Shown here: positions 1 to 8,644 of the stretch, piece by piece | Numbering within the stretch: position 1 is the first letter of the stretch | Layout of the letters: each line of letters starts with the position of its first letter | Position numbers and translations under genes: made by a program | Virus record (IMG/VR): IMGVR_UViG_3300031951_000872 | Location: 1-29,800 of that record | Length of the DNA stretch: 29,800 bases | From: a virus | Direction: 5' to 3' (one strand) | The notes under the pieces: generated by a model | Told to the model about the DNA's origin: nothing | Database searches by the model: none | The model's input: the letters and a program-made list of their open reading frames with translations, nothing else

Positions 1-1
1 G

Positions 2-220
2 ATTTATAAAAAAGCTTTGTTTGAACATTTAGACAAGGGATATCCTACTTGTGAAAGAATACAAATGCAATCCATCTATTATGAAATGAAAGACGATTTT
101 TTGGCTTATCTCACGATGAGATGCATTGGTAAAAAATCTACTTTGCAAAAACCAAACCTCGATCACCTCTGTAGTGATCAATTCTGCCTAGAATCCTTTT
201 TAGAAAAAAACGAAAAATAA
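2..220 (+). CDS. C-terminal fragment of an unknown protein
   Basis: The frame is open to the left edge of the window, so the true start lies outside. The TTG at 17 is only an internal Leu codon (the in-frame residues before it read IYKKA). About 72 residues remain. They are mixed charged and aromatic, with three Cys and no motif I recognise. The stop lies one base before the ATG of the exonuclease gene, so the two are probably co-transcribed with the polymerase. The function is unknown; a replication role is only a guess from position. Confidence 0.6.
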   Translation: MYKKALFEHLDKGYPTCERIQMQSIYYEMKDDFLAYLTMRCIGKKSTLQKPNLDHLCSDQFCLESFLEKNEK

Positions 221-221
221 T

Positions 222-872
222 ATGGAAGAACACCTTATCAGGTTTGATAAAAAAATCAAATTACTTTTTATAGATTTTGAAACGGCGAACCTGTGTTTAA
301 ATTTTAGATTCAACCTTCCGTGGCAGATGGCTTTAATCAAAACCGTTGGCGGCGAAATTATTGAAGAAGGCAAAGATATATTGATTAACTGGGGAGATGA
401 CTTCAAGTTCTCAAAGGGCGCGGAAGCAATGGCTCACTCTTATTCTAAAGAAAGAATGGAAAAAGAAGGAGTAAAACCAATAGACGCACTCAAGGTTCTG
501 TCAGAGCATTTAAATTGGTGCGATGGCATTATCGGTCACAACATACTTGGATTTGATATTTATTTAATTAAATGTATATATAATAAGCTTGGAAGAGATT
601 GTCCGGACATCTTGACAAAGAAAAAAGTGTTTGATACCTTTGCCTTGGCAAAGGGCTATTTTAATAATATACCCTATCAAAAAGGAAACGATTTATACTT
701 TTATCAATACAAAGTATTAAATCAAATAATAAAAGGTTCAAAAAATTCGCTTTCTAAGGTTGCGTCAAATTTCAATATACCTTATGATGAAACCAAGCTT
801 CATGACGGCTTGTATGATCTTGGTCTTAACGTCCAAGTTTGGAATAAACTAAAATACCAAATAGAAATCTAA
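222..872 (+). CDS. DnaQ-like 3'-5' exonuclease (DEDDh, proofreading)
   Basis: This 216-residue protein is probably the proofreading exonuclease for the polymerase encoded next to it. All three Exo motifs are visible: D18-F-E20 (Exo I), H106-N-x3-F-D112 (Exo II) and H194-x4-D199 (Exo III). The H-x4-D spacing places it in the DEDDh group that includes the epsilon subunit of DNA polymerase III and RNase T. It has about the size of a bare exonuclease domain, with no BRCT or helicase part. The stop is one base before the polymerase start, which supports a dedicated exonuclease-polymerase pair. The family call is secure; the partnership is inferred from adjacency. Confidence 0.88.
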   Translation: MEEHLIRFDKKIKLLFIDFETANLCLNFRFNLPWQMALIKTVGGEIIEEGKDILINWGDDFKFSKGAEAMAHSYSKERMEKEGVKPIDALKVLSEHLNWCDGIIGHNILGFDIYLIKCIYNKLGRDCPDILTKKKVFDTFALAKGYFNNIPYQKGNDLYFYQYKVLNQIIKGSKNSLSKVASNFNIPYDETKLHDGLYDLGLNVQVWNKLKYQIEI

Positions 873-873
873 A

Positions 874-3471
874 ATGTTCCTAGAAAAGTTCGAAAAAATC
901 AATCTTCCTCTTCACGGGGTAAGGTGTCCTTCTATTTCTCTTTCAAAAAGAGATATGGAGCTTTACAGTATAAAAGCCGGGGCTTCCAACCTAGAAATTC
1001 TACAAACCCTTTGCAATCAGGGCTTCAAAAAGCTGCTTCCAGAGTGGAAAGAGAAAGGTTATGATCTAGACTCTTACAAGATAAGAGTCAAGCAAGAAGT
1101 CGAAACTCTCAACAAACTAGACTTTGTTGATTACATTTTAATCATTTGGGACGTCTTTAATTTTTGCAATAAAAATAACATTCCCACTGGCTTAGGAAGA
1201 GGAAGCGCTGCTGGCAGCTTGGTTTTATACCTCCTCGGGGTTACCGGAATAGATCCGGTTAAATATGGACTTTTCTTTCAAAGGTTCGTTTCTGAAGTAA
1301 GAGCAAAAAAGCAAGTAATCGATGGAATTACCTACCTAGACGGTAAAATGATTGCTGATATCGATAGCGACATTTGTTACTACCGCCGAAAAGAAGTAGT
1401 CAAATATCTTGAAGAGAAATATCCGAACAGAATCTCCAAGATGCTTACTGTTTCTACCTTGTCTGGAAAAGCTCTTATTAAAGATGCCGGAAAAATTATC
1501 GGAGAAAAAGAAGAAACTGAGATGAATAAAATCACAGCTCTTTTTACCTCTAAATACGGCAAGGTCGCCGAGCCAGAGGAAATGTATGAAACCAGCGAAG
1601 AGTTTAAAGACTGGTGCGATGAAAACAAGCTGATCTATGACACGTCTTTAAAGCTTAAAGATCTTATCAGAAATAAAGGCGTTCACGCTTCTGGTATCGT
1701 CGTAAGCTACGACGACCTTAATAAATCAACCCCAACTGAGCTAACCGCCGACAAGGAGACCGTTTCATCGTTTACAATGGATTGGGCTACAAAGATCAAT
1801 ATCAAACTTGATCTTCTCGGTCTAAAGAGTGTATCCGTCATTCATGAAGTTTCAAAACTTGTAGGAATAGATTATAAAAATATCGATCTAGAAAGTTACG
1901 AAAATATATATGCTCATCTTCAAGATTTAAAAAATCCCAAAGGATTATTTCAAATTGAAGCTGATACAAACTATAAAGTATGCAAAAAAGTTCAGCCAAA
2001 AAACCTCGACCAGTTGAGTGCGGTTGTAGCTCTTGCTAGACCTGGTGCGCTAGATTATGCAGATCAATATGCCACTTATGCAAATACTGGGGTAAAACCA
2101 GAAATCGATCCAGTTATTGAATCCGTACTTGAAAAAACTGGCAACATCTGCCTGTATCAAGAACAAGTGATGGCAATGTTTAATAAAATTGGTTTTTCAT
2201 TAACTGACTCAGAAGAAATCAGGAGAGCTATTGGCAAAAAACTTCCAGAGGAAATTGCAAAATGGAAGCCAAAAATTTACGAACAATGTGAAAAACAAGA
2301 TTTGAAGAAAGAAACCGCCGACCAGATTTGGAAGGTTTGTGAAGATAGTGCTGGTTATCAGTTTAACTTATCACACTCAATTTCTTATTCCGCAATGTCA
2401 GCCTTGACTATTTATTTTAAATTTAATCATCCCAAAGAATTCTTTTTAGCTCTCTTAAGAATGGCTAAAAATGAGCAAGATAGTCTTGGAGAAATTTCGT
2501 GTATCAGCCAAGAAATGAAGCATTTCGGAATCAAACTTCTTCCTCCGGATCTAGCAAAAAGCAAAGAAGACTTTGAAATTGAGGGAAACAATATTAGATA
2601 TGGGCTTTCTGCAATCAAAGGAATTAGCAAAAAAGTGATTGAAAAAATGATTAACTTTAGAGGGGTATATAGCTCTAAAATAGATTTATTTATTGCCGCT
2701 AAACAAGCTAAAATTTCAATAGGTGTTCTTTCTGCTCTTATACAAGCTGGAGCGCTTCAAAGCCTAAACACAAAGACTAGAAGCCGAATGGTTTTAGAAG
2801 CCCAAACATGGAACCTATTAAAAGATAAAGAAAAAATTATAATTAAGCAATTCATTGAAGCAGGAAAATATGATGACGTTCTTTCCAGCCTGAAAGCCTT
2901 AAATACAGAAATCAAAGATGACAAAGGAAAGCCAATGCTTAAAGATTCTAGGTTTTCCACAATCAAGAGAGATTATGATAAATTTAAAACTATTTATTTG
3001 TTAAATAGTAGAAACGAAAATCTAGCAAACTTCTTTTATGAAAAAGAATTACTTGGAATGCCTTACAGCGAAAGCCTTAGCGCTATCTTTAAACGTAAAA
3101 ATGAAAATATAAAAAGCATAGAAGAGTGCAACAATGCTAACGAGAAAGCCTCTCTATTTTTTGCTGGAATCGTAACAGACATCACGAAAAGAACATCTAA
3201 GAACGGAAACCCCTATATCAAGTATGAGCTTTCAGACGAAAGCGGCAAAATAGAATGCTTTGTTTTTAGCAGCGACAAAAGAGATAAACTTGAAGAATGC
3301 CGCCAAAATAACGGCGGCAAGCTTCCAGAGGAGGGCGATATACTTGTTGTAAAAGCGAACAAGAAAGATGGAAATGCGTGTTATGCAGAAAAAATAGGCA
3401 TCCAAACAGCTAAAATTTATATGGCTCTTCGAGACTTAAAAGATCAAAAATTAATTGAAGAAGAAGTATAG
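874..3471 (+). CDS. dnaE: DNA polymerase III alpha-like (C-family) polymerase without PHP domain
   Basis: This is an 865-residue C-family replicative polymerase. The palm signature GRGSAAGS is at residues 108-115. The catalytic Asp cluster D162-I-D164-S-D166 matches the bacterial PDIDIDF motif, and the third Asp is D313 in KLDLLG. A C-terminal OB-fold segment (FFAGIVTDITKRTSKNG onward) lies near residues 765-810. Bacterial DnaE has roughly 250 more residues before GRGSAAGS, holding the PHP domain. Here only about 100 residues precede it, so PHP is missing. An insertion of about 13 residues separates the QRF segment from the Asp cluster. The upstream exonuclease probably supplies proofreading. 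The ATG at 874 follows the exonuclease stop by one base, with no clear ribosome site. Confidence 0.93.
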   Translation: MFLEKFEKINLPLHGVRCPSISLSKRDMELYSIKAGASNLEILQTLCNQGFKKLLPEWKEKGYDLDSYKIRVKQEVETLNKLDFVDYILIIWDVFNFCNKNNIPTGLGRGSAAGSLVLYLLGVTGIDPVKYGLFFQRFVSEVRAKKQVIDGITYLDGKMIADIDSDICYYRRKEVVKYLEEKYPNRISKMLTVSTLSGKALIKDAGKIIGEKEETEMNKITALFTSKYGKVAEPEEMYETSEEFKDWCDENKLIYDTSLKLKDLIRNKGVHASGIVVSYDDLNKSTPTELTADKETVSSFTMDWATKINIKLDLLGLKSVSVIHEVSKLVGIDYKNIDLESYENIYAHLQDLKNPKGLFQIEADTNYKVCKKVQPKNLDQLSAVVALARPGALDYADQYATYANTGVKPEIDPVIESVLEKTGNICLYQEQVMAMFNKIGFSLTDSEEIRRAIGKKLPEEIAKWKPKIYEQCEKQDLKKETADQIWKVCEDSAGYQFNLSHSISYSAMSALTIYFKFNHPKEFFLALLRMAKNEQDSLGEISCISQEMKHFGIKLLPPDLAKSKEDFEIEGNNIRYGLSAIKGISKKVIEKMINFRGVYSSKIDLFIAAKQAKISIGVLSALIQAGALQSLNTKTRSRMVLEAQTWNLLKDKEKIIIKQFIEAGKYDDVLSSLKALNTEIKDDKGKPMLKDSRFSTIKRDYDKFKTIYLLNSRNENLANFFYEKELLGMPYSESLSAIFKRKNENIKSIEECNNANEKASLFFAGIVTDITKRTSKNGNPYIKYELSDESGKIECFVFSSDKRDKLEECRQNNGGKLPEEGDILVVKANKKDGNACYAEKIGIQTAKIYMALRDLKDQKLIEEEV

Positions 3472-3482
3472 GTTTTTATAAT
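3455..3482 (+). promoter_or_regulatory. sigma70-like promoter before the 3501 gene
   Basis: TTGAAG at 3455-3460, a 16-base spacer and a perfect TATAAT at 3477-3482. The -35 box lies in the last codons of the polymerase gene. Transcription would begin near 3489, giving a leader of about 12 bases before the ATG at 3501. The -35 match is 4 of 6, so this is plausible but unproven. Confidence 0.45.
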
Positions 3483-3500
3483 ATTCAAACGAATATTACT

Positions 3501-3986
3501 ATGCTTAACAATATACAATTCTATAAACCAAATTCTTTAAATAAAGGAGTTGCGGTATCCTTATCTTATAATCCGGCTGATTCTGGAATATATGTTTCTT
3601 TTATTAAACAATTTAGCTGGAATAATCAAAACAAGACTGGCTCATTTAAAGAAAACAAGGATAACCCAAAGGCAAAGAAAAACATAAAATTTAATGATAC
3701 GGAAATATCTGGAATTATTCGAGCAATAGAAAAAGAAGATAAATGGTCTACATTTCATAAATTCAATAACGAAACCGGTGTTTCTATATCTTTTGCGCCT
3801 TACGTAAAAGACAATATCATGTGTGGATTTGGACTTAGAGTTTCTGACTCGAAAGATAAAGAAAATGTTTTTTCAATTGGATTCACGAACGACGAATCTA
3901 TTAAACTTAGAGAATGGCTTAAGTCAGCTATTCAAGAAGGATTCAAAAAGCAAAAAACTACTGAAAATTTAGACCAGTCATTCTAA
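3501..3986 (+). CDS. hypothetical protein, candidate ssDNA-binding protein
   Basis: This 161-residue protein is not assigned to a family with certainty. Alternating beta-type segments (GVAVSLSYN, GIYVSFIKQF, GVSISFAPY, FGLRVSD, NVFSIGFT) are followed by an amphipathic helix near the C-terminus, a pattern compatible with a PC4/Whirly-like or other compact ssDNA-binding fold. The tail ENLDQSF is mildly acidic and ends in Phe, loosely like the acidic tip of bacterial SSB. Its place just after polymerase and exonuclease fits a replication accessory role. It has its own promoter-like sequence upstream. The stop overlaps the next start (TAATG). The SSB idea is inference only. Confidence 0.7.
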   Translation: MLNNIQFYKPNSLNKGVAVSLSYNPADSGIYVSFIKQFSWNNQNKTGSFKENKDNPKAKKNIKFNDTEISGIIRAIEKEDKWSTFHKFNNETGVSISFAPYVKDNIMCGFGLRVSDSKDKENVFSIGFTNDESIKLREWLKSAIQEGFKKQKTTENLDQSF

Positions 3987-5989
3987 TGAGAAAAAAAAGA
4001 ATATTATTTCATTCGGACTTTGCTTTAGCTAAAACAGGCTTTGGCAGAGTTATGAAAGCCTTATTGTCGTATCTTTATAAAACAGGCAAATATGAATTAC
4101 ATGCGTATTGTTGTGGGACTCGCCAAGGCTCTCCAGAATTAAGCTTGACCCCGTGGCTTAGCCACGGCTGTATTCCAAATGATGAAAGAGTAAATAGTAA
4201 AAATGATAACGACCAAAGAGCCTTAGCGTATGGCTCGGTTTTACTTGATGAAACCGTATCAAAGCTTAAACCTGATATTTATATTGGCGTGCAGGATATA
4301 TGGGGGGTAGACTTTTCAATAGAAAAACCTTGGTTTAATAAAATTACTAGTTGCATATGGACAACTCTAGATTCGCTACCCATTTTACCAACGGCAGTTA
4401 AAAGAGCTAATGATATTAAAAATTACTGGGTTTGGAGCAATTTTGCAGAAAAAGCCCTATCGAAACTTGGATTTAATCATGTAAAAACCGTACATGGCTC
4501 TATAGATATTACTCCATTTTTTAAGTTATCAGACAAAGACAAACAGGAAATAAGAAGAAAAAACAATTTACCAGAAGATTCATTTATTATAGGCTTTGTA
4601 TTTAGAAATCAATTAAGAAAAAGCGTTCCAAACTTAATGGAAGGCTATAAGCTTTGGAAAGAAAGACATCCGGAAGTAAAGAATACTTATCTTTTGCTTC
4701 ATACGTCCCTTTCAGAAGGCTGGAATATTAAATCCCAAGCCGACCAACACGGAATTGACACAAAAGAAATACTTACTACATATATCTGTCACGCCTGTAA
4801 CCAATATGAAGTTAAATCATTTGATGATAGAATTGAAAAATTCCAAAAAAATCAAGACGGATCATACTTATTAGATAATAATAATGAAAAAATAGAAAAC
4901 CCTATCTCTTTAGAGCAAAAAGATTGTCCGTACTGCAATGCAAAAAAAACCCAACACACAACAAATGTTGGAAAAGGAATTTCTGAGCAGCAACTTAACG
5001 AAGTTTATAATTTAATGGACGTATATGTTCATCCATTCACGAGCGGCGGACAAGAAATTCCAATTCAAGAGGCAAAACTTACAGAATTAGTAACCTTGGT
5101 AACCAATTACAGCTGCGGAGAGGAATGCTGTGAAGACAAAGCTAATTCTCTTCCCCTAAGTTGGGCTAAATATATTGAACACGGAACAGAGTTTATTAAG
5201 GCGTCTACTCTCCCTTCTTCAATTGCCGACCAATTAGATTATTTTTTATCCCTCGCAAAAGAAGACAGAGATAAGATGGGCAAAGCTGCTAGAAAATGGG
5301 CTATAGAAAACTTCTCAGTAGAGATGGTTGGTAAATTTTTTGAAGATTTCATAGATAAATCTCCATTTATAGATGAAGACGTTTTCACTAATTTAAATAA
5401 AAAAGATTTAAAAAATCATAATCCAAATGCCGACATAGACGCATCTCTTCCTAACGACGAATGGGTAAAATCTTTATATGAAAAAATATTAGATAGACCA
5501 AACATACTACCGTCAGATGATGGTTTTCTTTATTGGATGAAAGAGCTTTCAAATGGTGTTCCAAAAACACAAATAGAAGATTATTTTCGACATGTCGCTA
5601 AAAAAGAAATAGAAACCGAATCAAGTGATAAAAAAATCTCCATAGAAGATTTACTAGAAAAAAATAACAAAAAAAGATTATTGTACGCTATGCCAGAGTC
5701 ACTTGGGGATTGCTTTTTATCTACTGCAATTTTCCCGTCCTTGCGCGAGATGTACAAGGAGGAGGAATGGGATTTATATGTAGCTTCAAAGCCAGAATAC
5801 AAGGACGTATTTGCTGGAAATAAAAATATTACAAAATGGATTCCGTATGCGAGCCAAATGGATAATCAGTTACTCATGGAGGGAATGGGAAAACATAAGG
5901 GATGGTTTGATATCTGCTTTACGCCATATGTTTCAACTCAAAGAATTATAGATTATGTTCATAACGGAATCAACAAATTATTAATGTAA
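3986..5989 (+). CDS. multidomain glycosyltransferase: GT4-like + DUF4214-like + GT9 N-half
   Basis: A 667-residue fusion. Residues 1-460 form a GT-B glycosyltransferase: the N-terminal Rossmann loop holds AKTGFGRV at 15-22, and the donor-side acidic motif GGQEIPIQEAK lies near 354. A probable zinc ribbon is inserted at about 268-317 (CHAC then CPYC). Residues about 490-545 (SLYEKILDRPNILPSDDG, then YW and L.NGV) resemble DUF4214, common in surface-glycan enzymes. Residues about 562-667 start like a heptosyltransferase (GT9) N-terminal Rossmann half (ESLGDCFLSTAIFPSLRE), then stop. The matching C-terminal half is in the next CDS. The sugar and acceptor cannot be read from sequence. Likely role: modifying virion or host surface glycans. 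Confidence 0.85.
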   Translation: MRKKRILFHSDFALAKTGFGRVMKALLSYLYKTGKYELHAYCCGTRQGSPELSLTPWLSHGCIPNDERVNSKNDNDQRALAYGSVLLDETVSKLKPDIYIGVQDIWGVDFSIEKPWFNKITSCIWTTLDSLPILPTAVKRANDIKNYWVWSNFAEKALSKLGFNHVKTVHGSIDITPFFKLSDKDKQEIRRKNNLPEDSFIIGFVFRNQLRKSVPNLMEGYKLWKERHPEVKNTYLLLHTSLSEGWNIKSQADQHGIDTKEILTTYICHACNQYEVKSFDDRIEKFQKNQDGSYLLDNNNEKIENPISLEQKDCPYCNAKKTQHTTNVGKGISEQQLNEVYNLMDVYVHPFTSGGQEIPIQEAKLTELVTLVTNYSCGEECCEDKANSLPLSWAKYIEHGTEFIKASTLPSSIADQLDYFLSLAKEDRDKMGKAARKWAIENFSVEMVGKFFEDFIDKSPFIDEDVFTNLNKKDLKNHNPNADIDASLPNDEWVKSLYEKILDRPNILPSDDGFLYWMKELSNGVPKTQIEDYFRHVAKKEIETESSDKKISIEDLLEKNNKKRLLYAMPESLGDCFLSTAIFPSLREMYKEEEWDLYVASKPEYKDVFAGNKNITKWIPYASQMDNQLLMEGMGKHKGWFDICFTPYVSTQRIIDYVHNGINKLLM

Positions 5990-6000
5990 AAATAAAAAAA

Positions 6001-7263
6001 ATGCACCTAATAGAAAAATATAGTTTAAATTGCGGTATAAATCCATCCAAGCTGGATAGAGCAGAAATATTTTCTTCTTATTATCCAATTCCATATAATA
6101 AATATATAGTTTTTCATGCAAGCAGTGGAATGCCAGCTAAAAATTATAGCTATTACCAAGATGTAATAGATTTTATATATGAAAGCGCGATAAAGAAAGG
6201 GTATGGGTTCGTACAGATTGGAGGAGCCGATGATAAAAATTTAAATAGATGTCTAAATTTAAATGGAAAAACAAATATTTTTCAAACTAGCTTTATTCTA
6301 AAAAATGCTTCTCTGTTAGTAGCTAACGACAGCTTTTCAACACATATATGTTCCTCGTATAAAACGCCTTCAGTCTCTTTATATTCAGTTATTCAGCCTG
6401 AAGTAGCCGGTCCATACTGGAACAATGGAAATCAATTAACTATTATGGCTCCGCTAAATGGAAACAAACCTAGTTATTCTAGAGAAGATCCAGAAAAAAT
6501 AGTTGATAATATTAAACCAGAAGAAATCATTGAAAATATTAAAAAACTGCTTCCTGATATTTTTACTGAAAATTCTTTTATTCCAAGCACTCTTTTTATT
6601 GGTAAAGGATATAAGTCTCAATCGGTTGATATAGTTCCAGACCACAATTTAAAACCAAATATACCAGACAATTTTCCGATAAATTTAAGATTTGATTTAT
6701 TAAAAAAGAAGGTTTCAGACGAGAATTTTTTATCTGCTATAATAAATACTGAAAATAAAAAGTTTTTTGTTACGCTTTCAAGCGAAGTAGACGTATTTAA
6801 AATCTTAAATAACCAAAATCAGCAAAATTTATTATCTATTCTTGTTAACATAAACGAAGAAAATTATTCAAATAAAAATAATTTAAAAAAACTTTGCGAA
6901 GAAATAAAGAAAAAAGGCGCCCCATTAAGAGTGATATATGAGTCAAGAAACTTATCCGAAAAACAAATAGGAGATCTCAAGCTTGATTTTCTTGATGTTG
7001 CCCCACTAATCGAGAAGAAAGAAGATAAAGAGCAAGAAAAATTATTTTTAGAAGCTTTAAAAGAAGCCAACGACTTGACTTTGTTTAAAAGTTCTCATAT
7101 ACTCTTTTCTTCTGGAAAGATCTTCTTATCAGAAGAGTCATATAGAGAGAATCAAACATCAACATATTCATATCAGTCTTTAAATACTATTAAAAATAAA
7201 TCTCTTCTCGCTAGAGAATGCGATAATTTATATTTATATAATTCAAATTATGCCAAAAACTAA
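6001..7263 (+). CDS. GT9-like C-terminal glycosyltransferase half plus unknown domain
   Basis: This is a 420-residue protein. Residues about 34-175 resemble the donor-binding Rossmann half of ADP-heptose-type GT9 enzymes: YIVFHASSGMPAKNYSYY, then GYGFVQIGG, then LLVANDSFSTHICSSYKTPSVSLY, the analogue of the GNDTGPMHLA motif. Its missing N-terminal half sits at the end of the preceding CDS, 11 bases upstream and in another frame. Residues 195-420 match nothing I recognise; part looks alpha/beta (FFVTLSSEVDVFKIL, LSILVNINEENY). The start follows an A-rich run with no Shine-Dalgarno. The two halves may associate as separate chains, or the gene may be broken. Confidence 0.72.
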   Translation: MHLIEKYSLNCGINPSKLDRAEIFSSYYPIPYNKYIVFHASSGMPAKNYSYYQDVIDFIYESAIKKGYGFVQIGGADDKNLNRCLNLNGKTNIFQTSFILKNASLLVANDSFSTHICSSYKTPSVSLYSVIQPEVAGPYWNNGNQLTIMAPLNGNKPSYSREDPEKIVDNIKPEEIIENIKKLLPDIFTENSFIPSTLFIGKGYKSQSVDIVPDHNLKPNIPDNFPINLRFDLLKKKVSDENFLSAIINTENKKFFVTLSSEVDVFKILNNQNQQNLLSILVNINEENYSNKNNLKKLCEEIKKKGAPLRVIYESRNLSEKQIGDLKLDFLDVAPLIEKKEDKEQEKLFLEALKEANDLTLFKSSHILFSSGKIFLSEESYRENQTSTYSYQSLNTIKNKSLLARECDNLYLYNSNYAKN

Positions 7264-8026
7264 TAAAAAAGAAGAAGAAGCCCAAGAAGAAGCAGTCAAA
7301 GAAATTTTGTTTTCTAGAGATCATAATGGACTCTTAACTGGCAAGAGTTATGAATTTACTGAAGATGGTTTGGTAAATTGGCGCAAAATGATCAATTTTA
7401 AATATCTTGTGCCAAATCTTTCAAAGTTTCCCTCTGGAACAGAAAATAAAGACTTAAACATTCAAGACTTAGATGATTCTCAGTTACTTATCCTTTTAGG
7501 CGGAATAAAGGAGCTTGCTAATATTAGAGGGTACTCTAAAGTTGAATACAAAGTCTTCAACTGTACTCAAAATCATGTAGCTGTATCTTGTAAAATCACT
7601 TGGTTGCCAAATTTTGAAACCTCAAACAAAGAAGTTGAATTCGAATCTCTTGCAGATGCGCACTTGGACAATACTAAAAGCTTTGCAAAAGACTTCTTAA
7701 TGGCAATAGCTGAAAATAGGGCATTTGTACGAGCCGTACGAAATTTTTTAAGAATTAATATTCTTGGAAGTGACGAGCTTGGGGATACAAAAAATCAGAC
7801 AGTTATCCATACGGAATCTGGAACAGAAAATGCCATCGCTGCAAGTCACCCTGCCAATGTCCTAAAAGAAGCCATGTCCAAGGCTAATATTTCTTTTGAT
7901 AAAATAAAAGAGACAATGATCAAAGAGGGAGTAGAAGAAGCCTCTTCATGGAATACTATAAGCGATATACCGCATAAGATGATTTTTTCTCTAATTCAAA
8001 GAATTAAAAAGAAAATTAATAACTAA
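7250..8026 (+). CDS. hypothetical protein, candidate single-strand annealing protein
   Basis: This is a 258-residue protein. The N-terminus is Lys/Glu-rich, followed by a core with a beta-rich stretch (YSKVEYKVFNCTQNHVAVSC) and a helix reading AIAENRAFVRAVRNFLRIN. That helix resembles the A-E-x-R-A-x-x-R-A-x-R signature seen in Rad52/ERF-type phage annealing proteins. A separate C-terminal part (SFDKIKETMIKEGVEEASSW) looks like a small helical domain. The start overlaps the previous gene by 14 bases, and the stop overlaps the next ATG. A recombination role fits the nearby replication genes, but the family call rests on one motif and needs a profile search. Confidence 0.65.
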   Translation: MPKTNKKEEEAQEEAVKEILFSRDHNGLLTGKSYEFTEDGLVNWRKMINFKYLVPNLSKFPSGTENKDLNIQDLDDSQLLILLGGIKELANIRGYSKVEYKVFNCTQNHVAVSCKITWLPNFETSNKEVEFESLADAHLDNTKSFAKDFLMAIAENRAFVRAVRNFLRINILGSDELGDTKNQTVIHTESGTENAIAASHPANVLKEAMSKANISFDKIKETMIKEGVEEASSWNTISDIPHKMIFSLIQRIKKKINN

Positions 8027-8619
8027 TGAAGCTACTAGCTTACTGCTACGGACCAGTTTCCGTAGATAAAACCCGCTTTACTAAAAGTTTCTTAGCAGAG
8101 AATAAAGACTATAAATTTATAGACCTACATAAAGCAAGAAAAAAAATAACAGGTTCAGTAATACCATCTGATAAAGAAACCGAATTAAAACTAAAAAATG
8201 AAATTGAAGAAAAATGCATTTCTTTTCTTATTAAAGAAAAGCCTGTCTTAATAAATGGTCTTTTCTTAAATAAAGAATCTAGAATTAACTTTCTTTCTTC
8301 TATCCAGGAGAAAATAAATACTTCTTTTAAAAAAATTGCAATATCGTTTAAAACTAATAATCTGACCGAATTATTTGAAAACAACAAAAAAGAAAAAATC
8401 TTTAAAGATGTTTCTTTTGACGAGCTAAGAAAACAAGAAGGAATTTTTAATAAGGTCTCCTCAAGCGAGGAAGCCGACCTAATTATAGATGAAATAAATT
8501 TTGAAAATTCATCCTGCATCAAAATAAATACCAAACTTTGGGGGGAAGATAGAATTATTACTTGCGATAATTTTAAAAAACTAGCAGAATATTTTCGCTG
8601 TTCAACCAGCTTCATTTAA
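8026..8619 (+). CDS. P-loop kinase-like protein (polynucleotide-kinase/AAA_33 type), altered Walker A
   Basis: This is a 197-residue protein with the overall pattern of small phage P-loop kinases. The N-terminal strand and loop read YGPVSVDKTRF, where a Walker A motif would be GxxxxGK[ST]; the second Gly is Asp, but Lys and Thr remain. VLINGLFLNKESRINF resembles the segment after the Asp of polynucleotide kinases (usually DATN). IAISFKTNNLTELFENNKK and VSFDELRKQEGIF resemble the lid and late segments. The Gly-to-Asp change may weaken or abolish ATP binding. With RNA ligases elsewhere in the window, RNA end repair is a possible context. The fold call is moderate; activity is uncertain. Confidence 0.7.
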   Translation: MKLLAYCYGPVSVDKTRFTKSFLAENKDYKFIDLHKARKKITGSVIPSDKETELKLKNEIEEKCISFLIKEKPVLINGLFLNKESRINFLSSIQEKINTSFKKIAISFKTNNLTELFENNKKEKIFKDVSFDELRKQEGIFNKVSSSEEADLIIDEINFENSSCIKINTKLWGEDRIITCDNFKKLAEYFRCSTSFI

Positions 8620-8644
8620 TTCAACTAATAAAATAAAAATATAT

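Noticed and set aside
5972-6003. Programmed -1 frameshift joining the two GT9 halves
   Set aside because: No standard heptamer slippery site is present in the zero frame before the stop (codons AAC AAA TTA TTA ATG TAA), and no strong downstream stem is seen.
8109-8615. Open frame of 168 codons on the minus strand
   Set aside because: It lies wholly opposite the kinase-like gene, is mostly Ser/Leu/Ile/Phe as expected from antisense of Lys/Glu-rich AT-rich code, and has no motif or own upstream signal.
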